Notes: generated by a model from the letters alone, not told the origin. Shown: positions 52,052 to 61,305, counted from the first letter of the stretch. The stretch is DNA of 64,000 nt from Cupriavidus sp. BIS7 (GCF_000292345.1 NZ_ALOU01000010.1:62001-126000); one strand, 5' to 3'. Numbers and translations: made by a program.

Positions 52052-52458
52052 TGCAGCCCCCAGCAGGAAGCCGTTGCATCCACCACGAAGCCTGCCTGGG
52101 TAACAGAGAGGGATGGGCACGAAGCGGCATCGCGAGCCTGCGCACTCGCGGCGTTCACCGCCGCATTCGCCGTATAGCCTGTTCCAGTCGCTGCGGAAAT
52201 GGTGACGCTGTAATAGCCCTGCGGAGAGGTTGTGCTCAGCCCCAATGCGGTCAGGCTGGTGGAGTAGGTCGGGTTGTTGCCCCGATATTTTTCCTGCGCC
52301 AGTTGCAGTGCGGACAGTGCATTCTTGGCATCTACCCGTCGCCCTTTCCTGACATAGCTCTCGTAGGAGGGAATTGCGATCGCAGCAAGAATCCCGATGA
52401 TGACGAGAGAAATGACGAGCTCAACTAATGTGAATCCATTTGTCCGCACGGTACTCAT
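52048..52458 (-). CDS. pilE: Type IV pilin PilE-like
   Basis: A 136-residue pilin with the prepilin motif NGFTLVELVISLVIIGILAA, a single N-terminal helix and a disulfide candidate (ASCPSLSV and SCWGLQ). This is the usual major or minor pilin of the PilE class. It is the first gene of the set pilE-fimT-pilW-pilX-pilV, with overlaps or gaps under 10 bp. The promoter region upstream (52459-52756) shows no clear sigma54 site. Confidence 0.85.
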   Translation of the reverse strand: MSTVRTNGFTLVELVISLVIIGILAAIAIPSYESYVRKGRRVDAKNALSALQLAQEKYRGNNPTYSTSLTALGLSTTSPQGYYSVTISAATGTGYTANAAVNAASAQARDAASCPSLSVTQAGFVVDATASCWGLQ

Positions 52459-52756
52459 CGCATCGAATAGAAGAAAACGCGCTTCTTGTGGGCGCTGGTA
52501 TCCAGCGTGGACGACAAACCAGTGCAGATAATTCGTACAGGCGTGCCACCGGTTCTTTTATGTCCAAAAACTTACACAATCGTACTAATGCCACAAGTGG
52601 CTTTGTTGCATTCGAAGTACACCCAGACAAACCGGTGGTTGCGGTTCATTTCATTTCAACATCCACTTAAATCCTTGGTGGGCCGAGCCGAAGTCCAGAG
52701 ATGCCCGGACGATGCAGAACGGGGAGCGGTGGGAGGCATAGACCAGGCTGCCCCTC

Positions 52757-53431
52757 TCACCGACTGCTCGCCTGAGTCTTCAGCGAGGCCACGAACGTGT
52801 CCAGGTGCCCCGGCTCCGCATCGGTAATGGCCCAGAAGCTCATGCCGTTCTGCTGCCAGCGGGCGATCGAATAGCCGTCAGCTGAATACTCGGCCGACGC
52901 TGCCTGTGAGCCTTCCGAAGTGGGAAACACGTAAAGATCGATTGGGTGCATTTGGTAGTGGTAGATCAGCACCGCAACGGTTCGATGGCCGACATAGTCG
53001 AGCCGGCCGCCCACAAGAGGAAAGCCCTGTGCCGCAAGGTCAACCACCGGCGGCGCGTAGTCGAGCTTGCCGTTGAACCAGGGCTTGACCGTATGCTGAT
53101 CGGTGGATTGCACGTCGATGGTGTGCTGAGATAGCAACGAGCGTACGTGGCTCGAAAGCACTTCTTCACCCATAAGACTGGGTTGGCGCGGCTGCACCAG
53201 GGACATCATGCCAAACACCAGTACAGACGCTGCAATGCCCGTAATCCCACCGCCGGCCCAAGCCAGCGCGCCGTCGAAGGCAAGGCTCCTCCAGACGACC
53301 CATGGCGTGCGACGGATCTTGCGCGGCAGCCGTGCAATGACGCGTGCACGCAGATATGTCGGCGCACGATAGTAAAGCGATTCGTCGTGCAATAGAGTGC
53401 TCAGCGAAACGAGCGTCTTGTCATCGTTCAT
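52757..53431 (-). CDS. Transmembrane anti-sigma factor
   Basis: A 224-residue protein that starts 11 bp before the ECF sigma stop, so the two are coupled. An N-terminal cytoplasmic stretch of about 50 residues is followed by one transmembrane helix (AWAGGGITGIAASVLVFGMM) and a periplasmic domain. The cytoplasmic part lacks the HxxxCxxC zinc motif of ZAS anti-sigmas. The periplasmic domain (WFNGKLDYAPPVVDLAAQGF; GGRLDYVGHRTVAVLIYHYQMH) is common in anti-sigma factors of this type. It should hold the sigma factor until a signal arrives. Confidence 0.85.
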   Translation of the reverse strand: MNDDKTLVSLSTLLHDESLYYRAPTYLRARVIARLPRKIRRTPWVVWRSLAFDGALAWAGGGITGIAASVLVFGMMSLVQPRQPSLMGEEVLSSHVRSLLSQHTIDVQSTDQHTVKPWFNGKLDYAPPVVDLAAQGFPLVGGRLDYVGHRTVAVLIYHYQMHPIDLYVFPTSEGSQAASAEYSADGYSIARWQQNGMSFWAITDAEPGHLDTFVASLKTQASSR

Positions 53432-54041
53432 GATTCACTCCCATCCGGTACTCACATGCGGATGCGCGTGCAACGGCGATGCCCCCGGTCTGGCTGCCTG
53501 CTGCCTCTTGCGCGGCGCGCACGGCGACACTGAGCAAATGACGGCCACGTGCTAACCGTGACATCACGGTGCCGATCGGGATGCCCGCCACGGCGGCGAT
53601 ATCGCAATAGCTCAAGTCCTCGAGCTCGCGCAATACCAGCACTTCGCGATACTCGACCGCCAACTTTTCAAGCGCACGGTGGACAAGCTGCGCATCTTCA
53701 CGGCGCACTGCCACCGCTTCGGGGCTACTGCCAATATCGTCGACCCAACCAGGCAGGCGTTCATCGCCGTGAAGTGTCTCGTCATAGGGGGTGCCGTCGG
53801 CTGCGTCGCGTCGTCGGCGCCATTCGGTGAACCACGTGTTCCTGACGATGGCAAGCAGCCAGGGGCGCGCGTTGTCGCCATGAAAACTATGGAAAAGGCG
53901 AAACGCGCGCAGGTAGGCATCTTGCACAATATCGTCTGCGTCGCTAGCGCTGCCGCTCAACCAGCGTGCGAGGTTGTATGCAGCATCCAGATGCGGCAGT
54001 GCCAGCTCAGCGAAGCGGCGTGATTCGTCGGTTGCGTCCAC
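53421..54041 (-). CDS. ECF RNA polymerase sigma factor
   Basis: A 206-residue ECF sigma factor. Region 2 has DIVQDAYLRAFRLFHSFHGD and RPWLLAIVRNTWFTEWRRRR; region 4 has LEKLAVEYREVLVLRELEDLSYCDIAAVAGIPIGTVMSRLARGR. The start is GTG at 54041 after AGGAGA. A copy of its own promoter type (P1) lies 22 bp upstream and a second (P2) further away, which fits autoregulation. It is coupled to the anti-sigma gene. The regulon is predicted to include the metallophosphoesterase, cupredoxin and cyclase. Confidence 0.93.
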   Translation of the reverse strand: MDATDESRRFAELALPHLDAAYNLARWLSGSASDADDIVQDAYLRAFRLFHSFHGDNARPWLLAIVRNTWFTEWRRRRDAADGTPYDETLHGDERLPGWVDDIGSSPEAVAVRREDAQLVHRALEKLAVEYREVLVLRELEDLSYCDIAAVAGIPIGTVMSRLARGRHLLSVAVRAAQEAAGSQTGGIAVARASACEYRMGVNHER

Positions 54042-54062
54042 GGTGCTCTCCTGTCCCCTACG

Positions 54063-54095
54063 CCTGTACTACTGGCCGGGTTTTCCGCTTATTCC
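54063..54095 (-). promoter_or_regulatory. ECF promoter P1, upstream of the sigma gene
   Basis: On the minus strand GGAATAA (54095-54089), 16 bp, then GTAGTACAGG (54072-54063). Predicted start about 54056, 15 nt before the GTG. Confidence 0.65.
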
Positions 54096-54132
54096 ATGGG
54101 AATTCGTCGGGACAATCCCTGTGGAATAAGCG
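54086..54132. repeat. 11-bp inverted repeat overlapping ECF promoter P1
   Basis: CGCTTATTCCA (54086-54096) and TGGAATAAGCG (54122-54132) are perfect complements with a 25-bp spacer. A 12-bp repeat TCCATGGGAATT (54093-54104) and AATTCCCATGGA (54152-54163) shares four bases with it, so the two structures exclude each other. Confidence 0.6.
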
Positions 54133-54357
54133 ATGGCGACCCGAGGAGCACAATTCCCATGGATACGGAGGATTTTTCGAAACGCATGACGGTCTCCAAT
54201 GTGGTTTCGATACGCGGCGCACCTGGAAACCAGCGGATTCCTTGTGCGGGATACCCGCGTGAACCAGGTCAGGCCCTGGGCTGCGCTTGTCGTTGGCAGC
54301 CCTGCCGTCATTCGTCATGCGGGTGCCGGTCCGGGGCAATGGTGCATCGGGCCGGCA

Positions 54358-54390
54358 CCTGTACTACTACATATTGAGAGAAGTTATTCG
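54358..54390 (-). promoter_or_regulatory. ECF promoter P2, distal to the sigma gene
   Basis: On the minus strand CGAATAA (54390-54384), 16 bp, then GTAGTACAGG (54367-54358). It differs from P1 at one base of the -35 and has the same 10-bp -10 region. Confidence 0.55.
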
Positions 54391-54443
54391 TGTGAGCTTG
54401 TTGCGCTCGAATGCGCGACATTCGACGCGTCGCGCATCGGTTC

Positions 54444-54791
54444 CTACTGGACCGTAATCGTCGCCTTCATGTTCGGGTGTATGCCGCAGAAGATCTTGTA
54501 GACACCTGGTTTGTCGAATTTGAACTTGTAAGTGTCATTCTGATCGAGCGCGCTGGAGCGGAACAGGCCCGCATCATTGACTACCGAGTGCGGCTCGCCA
54601 TCGAGATTCTTCCAGGTCACGGTCGAGCCAGCTTTGATCGTGACCGACATCGGCGAGAACATGAAGTTCTTGATGACGACGACATCAGGCTCCTGCGCTT
54701 GCGCAACGGAGAGCCCGGAAATCGATGCCGCCAAGGCCATTGCTGCCCCGAGGGGAATCACGATGGCCCGGCGAATGGTTATGGATAGCAT
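54444..54791 (-). CDS. Cupredoxin-type copper protein (amicyanin/plastocyanin-like), exported
   Basis: A 115-residue protein with a signal peptide (VIPLGAAMALAASISGLSVAQAQ). The copper ligands are His in GEPHSVVND and the C-terminal CGIHPNM (Cys, His, Met), as in type 1 blue copper proteins. It would carry electrons in the periplasm. It is 36 bp downstream of the metallophosphoesterase and in the same unit, under promoter P3. Confidence 0.9.
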   Translation of the reverse strand: MLSITIRRAIVIPLGAAMALAASISGLSVAQAQEPDVVVIKNFMFSPMSVTIKAGSTVTWKNLDGEPHSVVNDAGLFRSSALDQNDTYKFKFDKPGVYKIFCGIHPNMKATITVQ

Positions 54792-54827
54792 GACATTGCT
54801 CCTGATCGGTCAGTTGTGTGCGAATGC

Positions 54828-55772
54828 TCAGGCGAGTGTCGAATCGCTGAGAGTCGGTGCAAGCGGGTGGCGCTCGATCTTGATAGTGGTCACGCCAAGC
54901 ATCCTGGGAAGCCGTTCGCTCGGTACGGTCAGCGGCATGGGTCCAGGTCCTTCGCCAGCCGTCGGCTGAGGGTATGCCGTCGAGCGCGCCGTATGGAACG
55001 TGACGTTGCCCTCTACCTTCGACACGATCTGGTGAATGTGCCCGTTCAAGACCGTCACCGAACCGAATCGCTTCAGATAGCTCATCGCCTCGCCGGCATC
55101 GCCAGTGCCCCATCCCCATGGCTGGTAGATCGTCCACATAGGCATGTGAGCGAAAACGACGATTGGCGTGCTGGATGAGCGCCCCTTCAGATCGGCTTTC
55201 AGCCAGGCAAGTTGGTCATCACCCAAGCCCCCCAAGCCGTTCGGCTTGAAGTGCATCACATTGACCAGGCCGATAAAGTGGACGCCACTGTGATCAAAGC
55301 TGTAGTAGCCCTTGTTGTCAGATGCGGCACCGAAGCGTTTGAAGTACTCCGTCCCCGGCCCATCAGTCACGTCATGCTCACCTGGCACCGTATGCAGTTC
55401 GGTGATGCTTAGCCCTGACATCAATTGAGCGGCGTGGTCGAACTCATCCGCCTTCGATAGATGGGTGATGTCGCCTGTATGAATCGTCAGCGCTGGCTTG
55501 ACCGGCATGGCGTTGACGAACTCAATGGTCTGTTTGAGCGTGCCCGCGACATCGGGATTGGCCTCCTTGTTGAAGCCAATATGCGTGTCGCTGATCTGCA
55601 GGAAAAGCGGCACGCCCGCAGCAGCGGATGGCCCCTTCCCCGCGGCGGCCAGGGCCAGTTGCACCGGCTCGAGTACACCTCCGGCCAGGACAAATACTGT
55701 GCCTGCCCCACCAAATGCAAGGCATTTCAAAGCGCCGCGGCGCGACGGATCGGATGGAAGATCTGATGACAT
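54828..55772 (-). CDS. Exported metallophosphoesterase (calcineurin-like)
   Basis: A 314-residue protein with a Tat-like signal (SRRGALKCLAFGGAGTVFVLAGG). The metallophosphoesterase motifs are DTHIGF (DxH), TGDITH (GDxx), PGEHDV (in place of GNHD), VFAHMPMW (H) and GHIHQIV (GHxH). The GEHD variant replaces Asn with Glu, seen in some families. Substrate unknown. First gene of the unit with the cupredoxin, controlled by promoter P3; it is divergent from the cyclase gene. Start at 55772 follows GTGAGG. Confidence 0.9.
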   Translation of the reverse strand: MSSDLPSDPSRRGALKCLAFGGAGTVFVLAGGVLEPVQLALAAAGKGPSAAAGVPLFLQISDTHIGFNKEANPDVAGTLKQTIEFVNAMPVKPALTIHTGDITHLSKADEFDHAAQLMSGLSITELHTVPGEHDVTDGPGTEYFKRFGAASDNKGYYSFDHSGVHFIGLVNVMHFKPNGLGGLGDDQLAWLKADLKGRSSSTPIVVFAHMPMWTIYQPWGWGTGDAGEAMSYLKRFGSVTVLNGHIHQIVSKVEGNVTFHTARSTAYPQPTAGEGPGPMPLTVPSERLPRMLGVTTIKIERHPLAPTLSDSTLA

Positions 55773-55847
55773 ATTGCCCTCACGCTTCAGAGTCGAGAGG
55801 TTGACCACCGGACCATCCGACGGGCCTCCCGATCGGGTTCAGGTGCA

Positions 55848-55874
55848 ATACCGCCAGACCTTTCGTTTTATTCC
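55848..55874 (-). promoter_or_regulatory. ECF promoter P3, upstream of metallophosphoesterase-cupredoxin
   Basis: On the minus strand GGAATAA (55874-55868), 16 bp, then GTATTGCA starting at 55851. The -35, spacer and -10 equal those of P4. Confidence 0.65.
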
Positions 55875-55954
55875 TCCGCAAGTGCATCACTGCGGCGGCG
55901 AGGAACAAGATTCGTGTCAGTGCCGAAGCAGCACATGGCTGCGCACAGGTAGCG

Positions 55955-55985
55955 GGAATAAACCAGGGGTCTGTGCAGTATTGCA
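55955..55985 (+). promoter_or_regulatory. ECF promoter P4, upstream of the cyclase
   Basis: GGAATAA (55955-55961), 16 bp, then GTATTGCA (55978-55985). It is the divergent partner of P3 and has the same elements. It lies 88 bp before the start codon. Confidence 0.65.
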
Positions 55986-56072
55986 AGTGCACAGCGGACC
56001 CGTTCCAGGTATGGATCGATATCCCAACGCGGCAGGCAGCAGCCGGCTCATCGAGGGCAAGGAGAATAGAGC

Positions 56073-57770
56073 GTGTCAGTCTTTACCTACCTCCGAAGGT
56101 TGCGGCCGACTGGGGTACGATCGGTACGGCTGGGCAGCGGATTGGTGCTGTTCACGTACATCGGCACGCACCTTCTGAATCACTCTCTGGGCAATATCTC
56201 GCTCGCATGGCTGGAGCGCGATCTGCTTGTACAGAAGTTCATCTGGCAGGGATGGATTGGCACGTCCGTGCTTTACAGCGCGCTGGCCACGCATTCCTTC
56301 CTGGGCCTGTGGGCGCTATATGAACGGCGCTCGTTGCACTGGACTCCGGGCGAGGTGGCGCAGCTCGTCCTCGGCTTGTGCATACCACCGCTGCTAGCCA
56401 ACCACGTCATAAATACGCGCATCGCCTTTGCCGAGTTCGGCTTGAACAAGGGATACGCGCAGTTGCTGTACTCGTTCTGGATCGATTCACCGTTCTTCGG
56501 CCGCGTGCAGCTTATGCTCCTGGTGGTTGCCTGGCTCCATGGGTGTTACGGCATCTGGTTCTGGTTGCGGTTGAAGCCGTGGTTCGGAGCGTGGCGCAGC
56601 GTACTGCTAAGCGCTGCCGTGCTGCTACCGGTGCTCGCGCTGCTGGGCTTCGTGCAGGGGGGACGGGAAGTGACCGCGCTCGCGCAGGACCCTGCATGGC
56701 GTGCCGAGGCGACCCGAACGGCGATCATCGGCACGAGGTCGCAGAATCTCTGGCTCGCCGAACTTCGCAACGACTTCCTGCTTCTGGACGGTGGAGCACT
56801 GCTACTGGTGCTCGCGGCTCGGCTGGTGCGCTCGATGCGCGAGCGCCGCGCCGGGCGATTCTGCGTGCTGTATCCGGACGGCCAAACGGTATTCGCGCCG
56901 CTTGGGTTTTCGGTACTGGAAGCTAGCCGCATGGCCGGCATTCCCCACGCCAGCAGTTGCGGTGGCCGCGCCCGATGCACCTTATGCCGGGTCCGCGTGG
57001 TCAGCGATGCGCCGCTTCCGTCCCCGGCCACGGCGGAGCGGCGGGTTCTGGAGCGGCTGGGAGCCGATTCGCAGACCGTTCGCCTTGCCTGCCAGTTGCG
57101 GCCTGCCCATGATCTCTCCGTGTGGCCATTGGTCCCGCCTGCGGCATCCGCAGCCTTCCTGCACCGGCGCCAGCGGGAAGCCATGCCGCAAGAGCGATTC
57201 GCAGCGTTCATGTTCGTGGATATGCGGGATTCCACAAAGCTTGCGGCGGCACAACTACCATTCGACAGCCTGTTCGTGGTCAGTCGCTTCCTGAACGCGG
57301 TCAGCTCCGCGGTGGTCCAGGCGGGCGGTCTGCCCAACCAGTTCCTGGGAGATGCAGTGCTCGCGATCTTTGGTTTGAACTGCGAACCCTCCACCGCTTG
57401 TCGTCAGGCGCTCAAGGCGGTGCCGCTTGTGGCGGCCAATATCGACGAACTCAACGCCGCGCTCAAACAGCAGGTGCAAACGCAAATCCGGTTTGGCATT
57501 GGACTGCATTGCGGCCGCGCGGTCATGGGTGAGATTGGCTTTCGCGAGCACGTCACGTTTACCGCGATCGGTGACCCGTTGAATGTCGCCTCGAGACTGG
57601 AGCAGCTAACAAAGGAAATCGCTTGCGAGGCCATCGTCTCGGAGCAGGTCTTCCAGCATGCCGGCGTTTCAGCCGCAGGCCTGCCGGAGCTCTCCGCACG
57701 CCTGCGAGGCCACGATAATCCGGTACCCGTCCGAGTGCTGTCCACGGCGGCGCAGATGCCTGGGGCCTGA
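56073..57770 (+). CDS. Membrane-bound class III cyclase with histidine-rich anchor and [2Fe-2S] domain (CyaC-like)
   Basis: A 565-residue protein with three parts. Residues 1-255 hold about six hydrophobic helices with histidines at 33, 37, 74, 111 and 156, a layout like the diheme-B anchor of Sinorhizobium CyaC and of succinate:quinone reductases. Residues 262-350 are a ferredoxin domain with cysteines 296, 302, 305 and 340. Residues 375-560 form a class III cyclase with metal-binding aspartates 383 (FVDMRDST) and 427 (FLGDAVLAIFG). It probably senses quinone or redox state and makes cAMP or cGMP. Its promoter P4 ties it to the ECF regulon. Confidence 0.88.
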   Translation: MSVFTYLRRLRPTGVRSVRLGSGLVLFTYIGTHLLNHSLGNISLAWLERDLLVQKFIWQGWIGTSVLYSALATHSFLGLWALYERRSLHWTPGEVAQLVLGLCIPPLLANHVINTRIAFAEFGLNKGYAQLLYSFWIDSPFFGRVQLMLLVVAWLHGCYGIWFWLRLKPWFGAWRSVLLSAAVLLPVLALLGFVQGGREVTALAQDPAWRAEATRTAIIGTRSQNLWLAELRNDFLLLDGGALLLVLAARLVRSMRERRAGRFCVLYPDGQTVFAPLGFSVLEASRMAGIPHASSCGGRARCTLCRVRVVSDAPLPSPATAERRVLERLGADSQTVRLACQLRPAHDLSVWPLVPPAASAAFLHRRQREAMPQERFAAFMFVDMRDSTKLAAAQLPFDSLFVVSRFLNAVSSAVVQAGGLPNQFLGDAVLAIFGLNCEPSTACRQALKAVPLVAANIDELNAALKQQVQTQIRFGIGLHCGRAVMGEIGFREHVTFTAIGDPLNVASRLEQLTKEIACEAIVSEQVFQHAGVSAAGLPELSARLRGHDNPVPVRVLSTAAQMPGA

Positions 57771-58113
57771 CTGCACCAGCGATGGCGACGTGGATGAAAG
57801 GCCCGGCCGGCTCGCGCTTTACGCGCTCAACATGAGCGCGATCCACAATGCGGATGACCCCGCACAAGTCCACCGCTACGGGGCAATTCTGCTGCAGCTC
57901 GTATCAGATGTGCGGAAGGTATGGAGCGGTGCGACGCTGAAGGTATTCGACAACGTCGCTCCAAAATTGAACACATCTGCTCATTTTGCAACACTCTGTG
58001 GGTCGCCTCTGATCGATAGCGTGTGAAAAGTCGCCTGACTGAATACAGGTACGGTTCGTGCGTCAAGGCTTGTGGGTGCAGGACACCTTATTTACCACAA
58101 CATTGGAGACGCC
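57771..58113. other. Intergenic region before the Fe-type alcohol dehydrogenase
   Basis: A 343-bp gap. It holds one weak frame (57832-58026, listed separately). Around 57990 there is an imperfect palindrome TGCTCATTTTGCAACA. No terminator or clear promoter was found. Confidence 0.4.
57832..58026 (+). CDS. Possible small protein of 64 residues
   Basis: The frame reads MSAIHNADDPAQVHRYGAIL and then LLQLVSDVRKVWSGATLKVF, with a helical, protein-like pattern. It has no good ribosome binding site. It could be a remnant of a larger gene or chance. Confidence 0.25.
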   Translation: MSAIHNADDPAQVHRYGAILLQLVSDVRKVWSGATLKVFDNVAPKLNTSAHFATLCGSPLIDSV

Positions 58114-59289
58114 ATGAACACCCACCTGAATACCGCTGCTCGCATTGACAGCTTTTTCATTCCCTGCGTGAGTCTCTTCGGGCCAGGCTGCGCGCGTGAA
58201 ACGGGCACTCGCGCAAAGTCACTTGGCGCGAAGAAGGCCATCATCGTCACAGATGCCGGCCTCCACAAGATGGGGCTCTCCGAGACCATCGCCGGGTACA
58301 TCCGCGAGGCCGGACTCCAGGCCATCATCTTTCCCGGTGCCGAACCCAATCCGACCGACGTCAACGTTCACGACGGCGTAAAGCTGTTTGAGCAGGAAGG
58401 ATGCGATTTCATTGTTTCACTCGGCGGCGGCTCCTCGCACGACTGTGCCAAAGGTATCGGACTCGTCACCGCCGGAGGAGGACATATCCGCGACTACGAG
58501 GGCATCGACAAATCAACGGTGCCCATGACGCCATTAATTTCGATCAACACCACTGCCGGCACTGCTGCGGAGATGACGCGCTTTTGCATCATCACCAATT
58601 CGAGCAATCACGTGAAGATGGCCATTGTCGACTGGCGTTGCACACCTTTGATCGCAATCGACGATCCTTGCCTGATGGTCGCAATGCCGCCCGCATTGAC
58701 CGCAGCGACCGGTATGGATGCGCTGACTCACGCTGTGGAGGCCTATGTTTCCACCGCGGCCACGCCGATCACCGATGCATGTGCGGAAAAAGCGATTGCC
58801 CTGATCGGCGAATGGCTGCCAAAAGCTGTGGCAAATGGGGACTCAATGGAAGCACGCGCAGCGATGTGCTACGCCCAATACCTTGCCGGTATGGCCTTCA
58901 ACAATGCGTCGCTCGGCTATGTGCACGCGATGGCTCATCAACTCGGCGGCTTTTACAACCTGCCGCATGGTGTGTGCAACGCAATCCTGCTGCCCCATGT
59001 GTCCGAATTCAACCTCATTGCCGCGCCAGAACGCTTCGCCAAAATCGCTGAACTGCTCGGTGAAAACACTGCAGGCTTGAGCAAGAGTGACGCCGCCAAA
59101 GCAGCCATCTCGGCGATCCGGGCCCTCTCCGCTTCAATTGGCATTCCGGCGGGCTTGGCGGGTCTGGGCGTCAAGGCCGAAGATCATGAGCTGATGGCAA
59201 GCAACGCGCAAAAGGATGCTTGTATGCTGACGAATCCGCGCAAAGCCACACTGGCTCAAGTCATCGCAATCTTCACTGCGGCGATGTAA
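58114..59289 (+). CDS. Iron-containing alcohol dehydrogenase
   Basis: A 391-residue group III alcohol dehydrogenase. The motifs GGGSSHDCAKGIG (NAD binding), ATGMDALTHAVEAYVS (metal) and NLPHGVCNAILLPHV are all present, as is HAMAHQLGGFYN with the metal-binding histidines. It oxidises an alcohol or reduces an aldehyde with NAD(H). GGAGAC precedes the ATG. The flavohemoprotein gene is downstream on the same strand. Confidence 0.93.
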   Translation: MNTHLNTAARIDSFFIPCVSLFGPGCARETGTRAKSLGAKKAIIVTDAGLHKMGLSETIAGYIREAGLQAIIFPGAEPNPTDVNVHDGVKLFEQEGCDFIVSLGGGSSHDCAKGIGLVTAGGGHIRDYEGIDKSTVPMTPLISINTTAGTAAEMTRFCIITNSSNHVKMAIVDWRCTPLIAIDDPCLMVAMPPALTAATGMDALTHAVEAYVSTAATPITDACAEKAIALIGEWLPKAVANGDSMEARAAMCYAQYLAGMAFNNASLGYVHAMAHQLGGFYNLPHGVCNAILLPHVSEFNLIAAPERFAKIAELLGENTAGLSKSDAAKAAISAIRALSASIGIPAGLAGLGVKAEDHELMASNAQKDACMLTNPRKATLAQVIAIFTAAM

Positions 59290-59385
59290 ATCGCGTGCCC
59301 CTTCCAAGAACTCGGGAGGCGGGCCGATTGCCTGTCGCCCAGGTCCGATCTCCTAACAAAGTTCCTTCCAACTCCAGGAGTTACG

Positions 59386-59583
59386 ATGACTTCCCTCTAC
59401 GTCGAACCGCTCTCCGGGATTAGCCGAGACGGTTCACCGGAAGCGCCGCAGATGCCGAAGATTCTTGCGCACTCAACCGCTACCACTTCGCACGGTGGGC
59501 CCAGGAAGCCAACCGAGGTGCTCATGGACGGCTCAAGCGGCCGGCCCGATGTATGGTCCGTTGCCGTGCTGGGTTACAACTAG
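59386..59583 (+). CDS. Possible small protein of 65 residues
   Basis: A frame with a good ribosome binding site (AGGAG, 5-6 bp spacing). The sequence (MTSLYVEPLSGISRDGSPEA; PEVLMDGSSG-like centre; SVAVLGYN at the end) has no known motif. It sits between the alcohol dehydrogenase and the flavohemoprotein and may be a leader or regulatory peptide. Coding character is modest. Confidence 0.4.
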   Translation: MTSLYVEPLSGISRDGSPEAPQMPKILAHSTATTSHGGPRKPTEVLMDGSSGRPDVWSVAVLGYN

Positions 59584-59775
59584 CGTGGGTTCACCGCCGA
59601 ATTTCGGGGAGGGATCGTGGTCCGTCGGCATGGCTCCCGAGGCACTTGTAGCGAGTAGCGCCGAGCAATCTCAAAGGTGACCCGTGGGCCAGGGGCGAGA
59701 CTGCGGGCCCTGGCGCCCGGCAACCGCAGGCTCGCGTCCTTTCAGCCTGCCGCGTGAAACGATACCGCCCGCGAA

Positions 59776-59794
59776 GGGTGAGAAATCTTCACCC
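59776..59794. promoter_or_regulatory. GGGTGA-N7-TCACCC inverted repeat before hmp
   Basis: A perfect 6-bp inverted repeat, about 130 bp upstream of the flavohemoprotein ATG. It could be a regulator site or a short hairpin. Confidence 0.35.
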
Positions 59795-59842
59795 ATGCCC
59801 TCTACAACTACGTCGCGTTGTTCGCCCGTCCCTCATCTAGAC

Positions 59843-59856
59843 TTGACCGTATTCAA
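59843..59856 (+). promoter_or_regulatory. FNR/CRP-type box before hmp
   Basis: TTGAC-CGTA-TTCAA is close to the FNR-family consensus TTGAT-N4-ATCAA. It lies 69 bp before the flavohemoprotein ATG and may respond to oxygen or NO. Confidence 0.4.
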
Positions 59857-59879
59857 GGCACCAACGCAGGCCTGCCTAG

Positions 59880-61136
<1,257 letters not shown>

Positions 61137-61305
61137 GAGAGAAACCGGCGGGAAGCGTTGGCCGTTCAATCGGGGATTGCCACCATGCTTGCCGCTGGCA
61201 GGCCTCTTGTGCCGTGATCGCATCGGATTGGGCATCCGTTGAGTGCGGCCGTTCCCCGCCACCAAGCCGTTCACGACCACCCATCATCCGTTATCAGGGG
61301 GACGT

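Larger units (their letters stand above)
54042..54443. other. Intergenic region with two ECF promoters and inverted repeats
   Basis: A 402-bp gap between the cupredoxin stop and the ECF sigma start. It has the promoters P1 and P2 and two overlapping inverted repeats (54086-54132 and 54093-54163). A frame on the plus strand (54159-54377) has weak coding character and was not accepted. Confidence 0.5.
55773..56072. other. Divergent promoter region between metallophosphoesterase and cyclase
   Basis: A 300-bp region that holds promoters P3 (minus) and P4 (plus), about 80 bp apart. No other gene is supported. Confidence 0.6.

Noticed and set aside
52459-52756. sigma54 promoter before pilE
   Set aside because: A TGGCACG word occurs on the minus strand, but the -12 GC is missing at the right distance.
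54159-54377. Plus-strand frame of 72 codons between the ECF sigma gene and the cupredoxin gene
   Set aside because: It has a purine-rich stretch about 10 bp upstream, but the sequence after residue 25 is Cys/Arg/Gly-rich without coding pattern, and it covers the ECF promoter P2.
59641-59735. Possible riboswitch in the hmp leader
   Set aside because: The hairpins are real, but the conserved cores of glycine, cobalamin, SAH or molybdenum cofactor riboswitches were not found.
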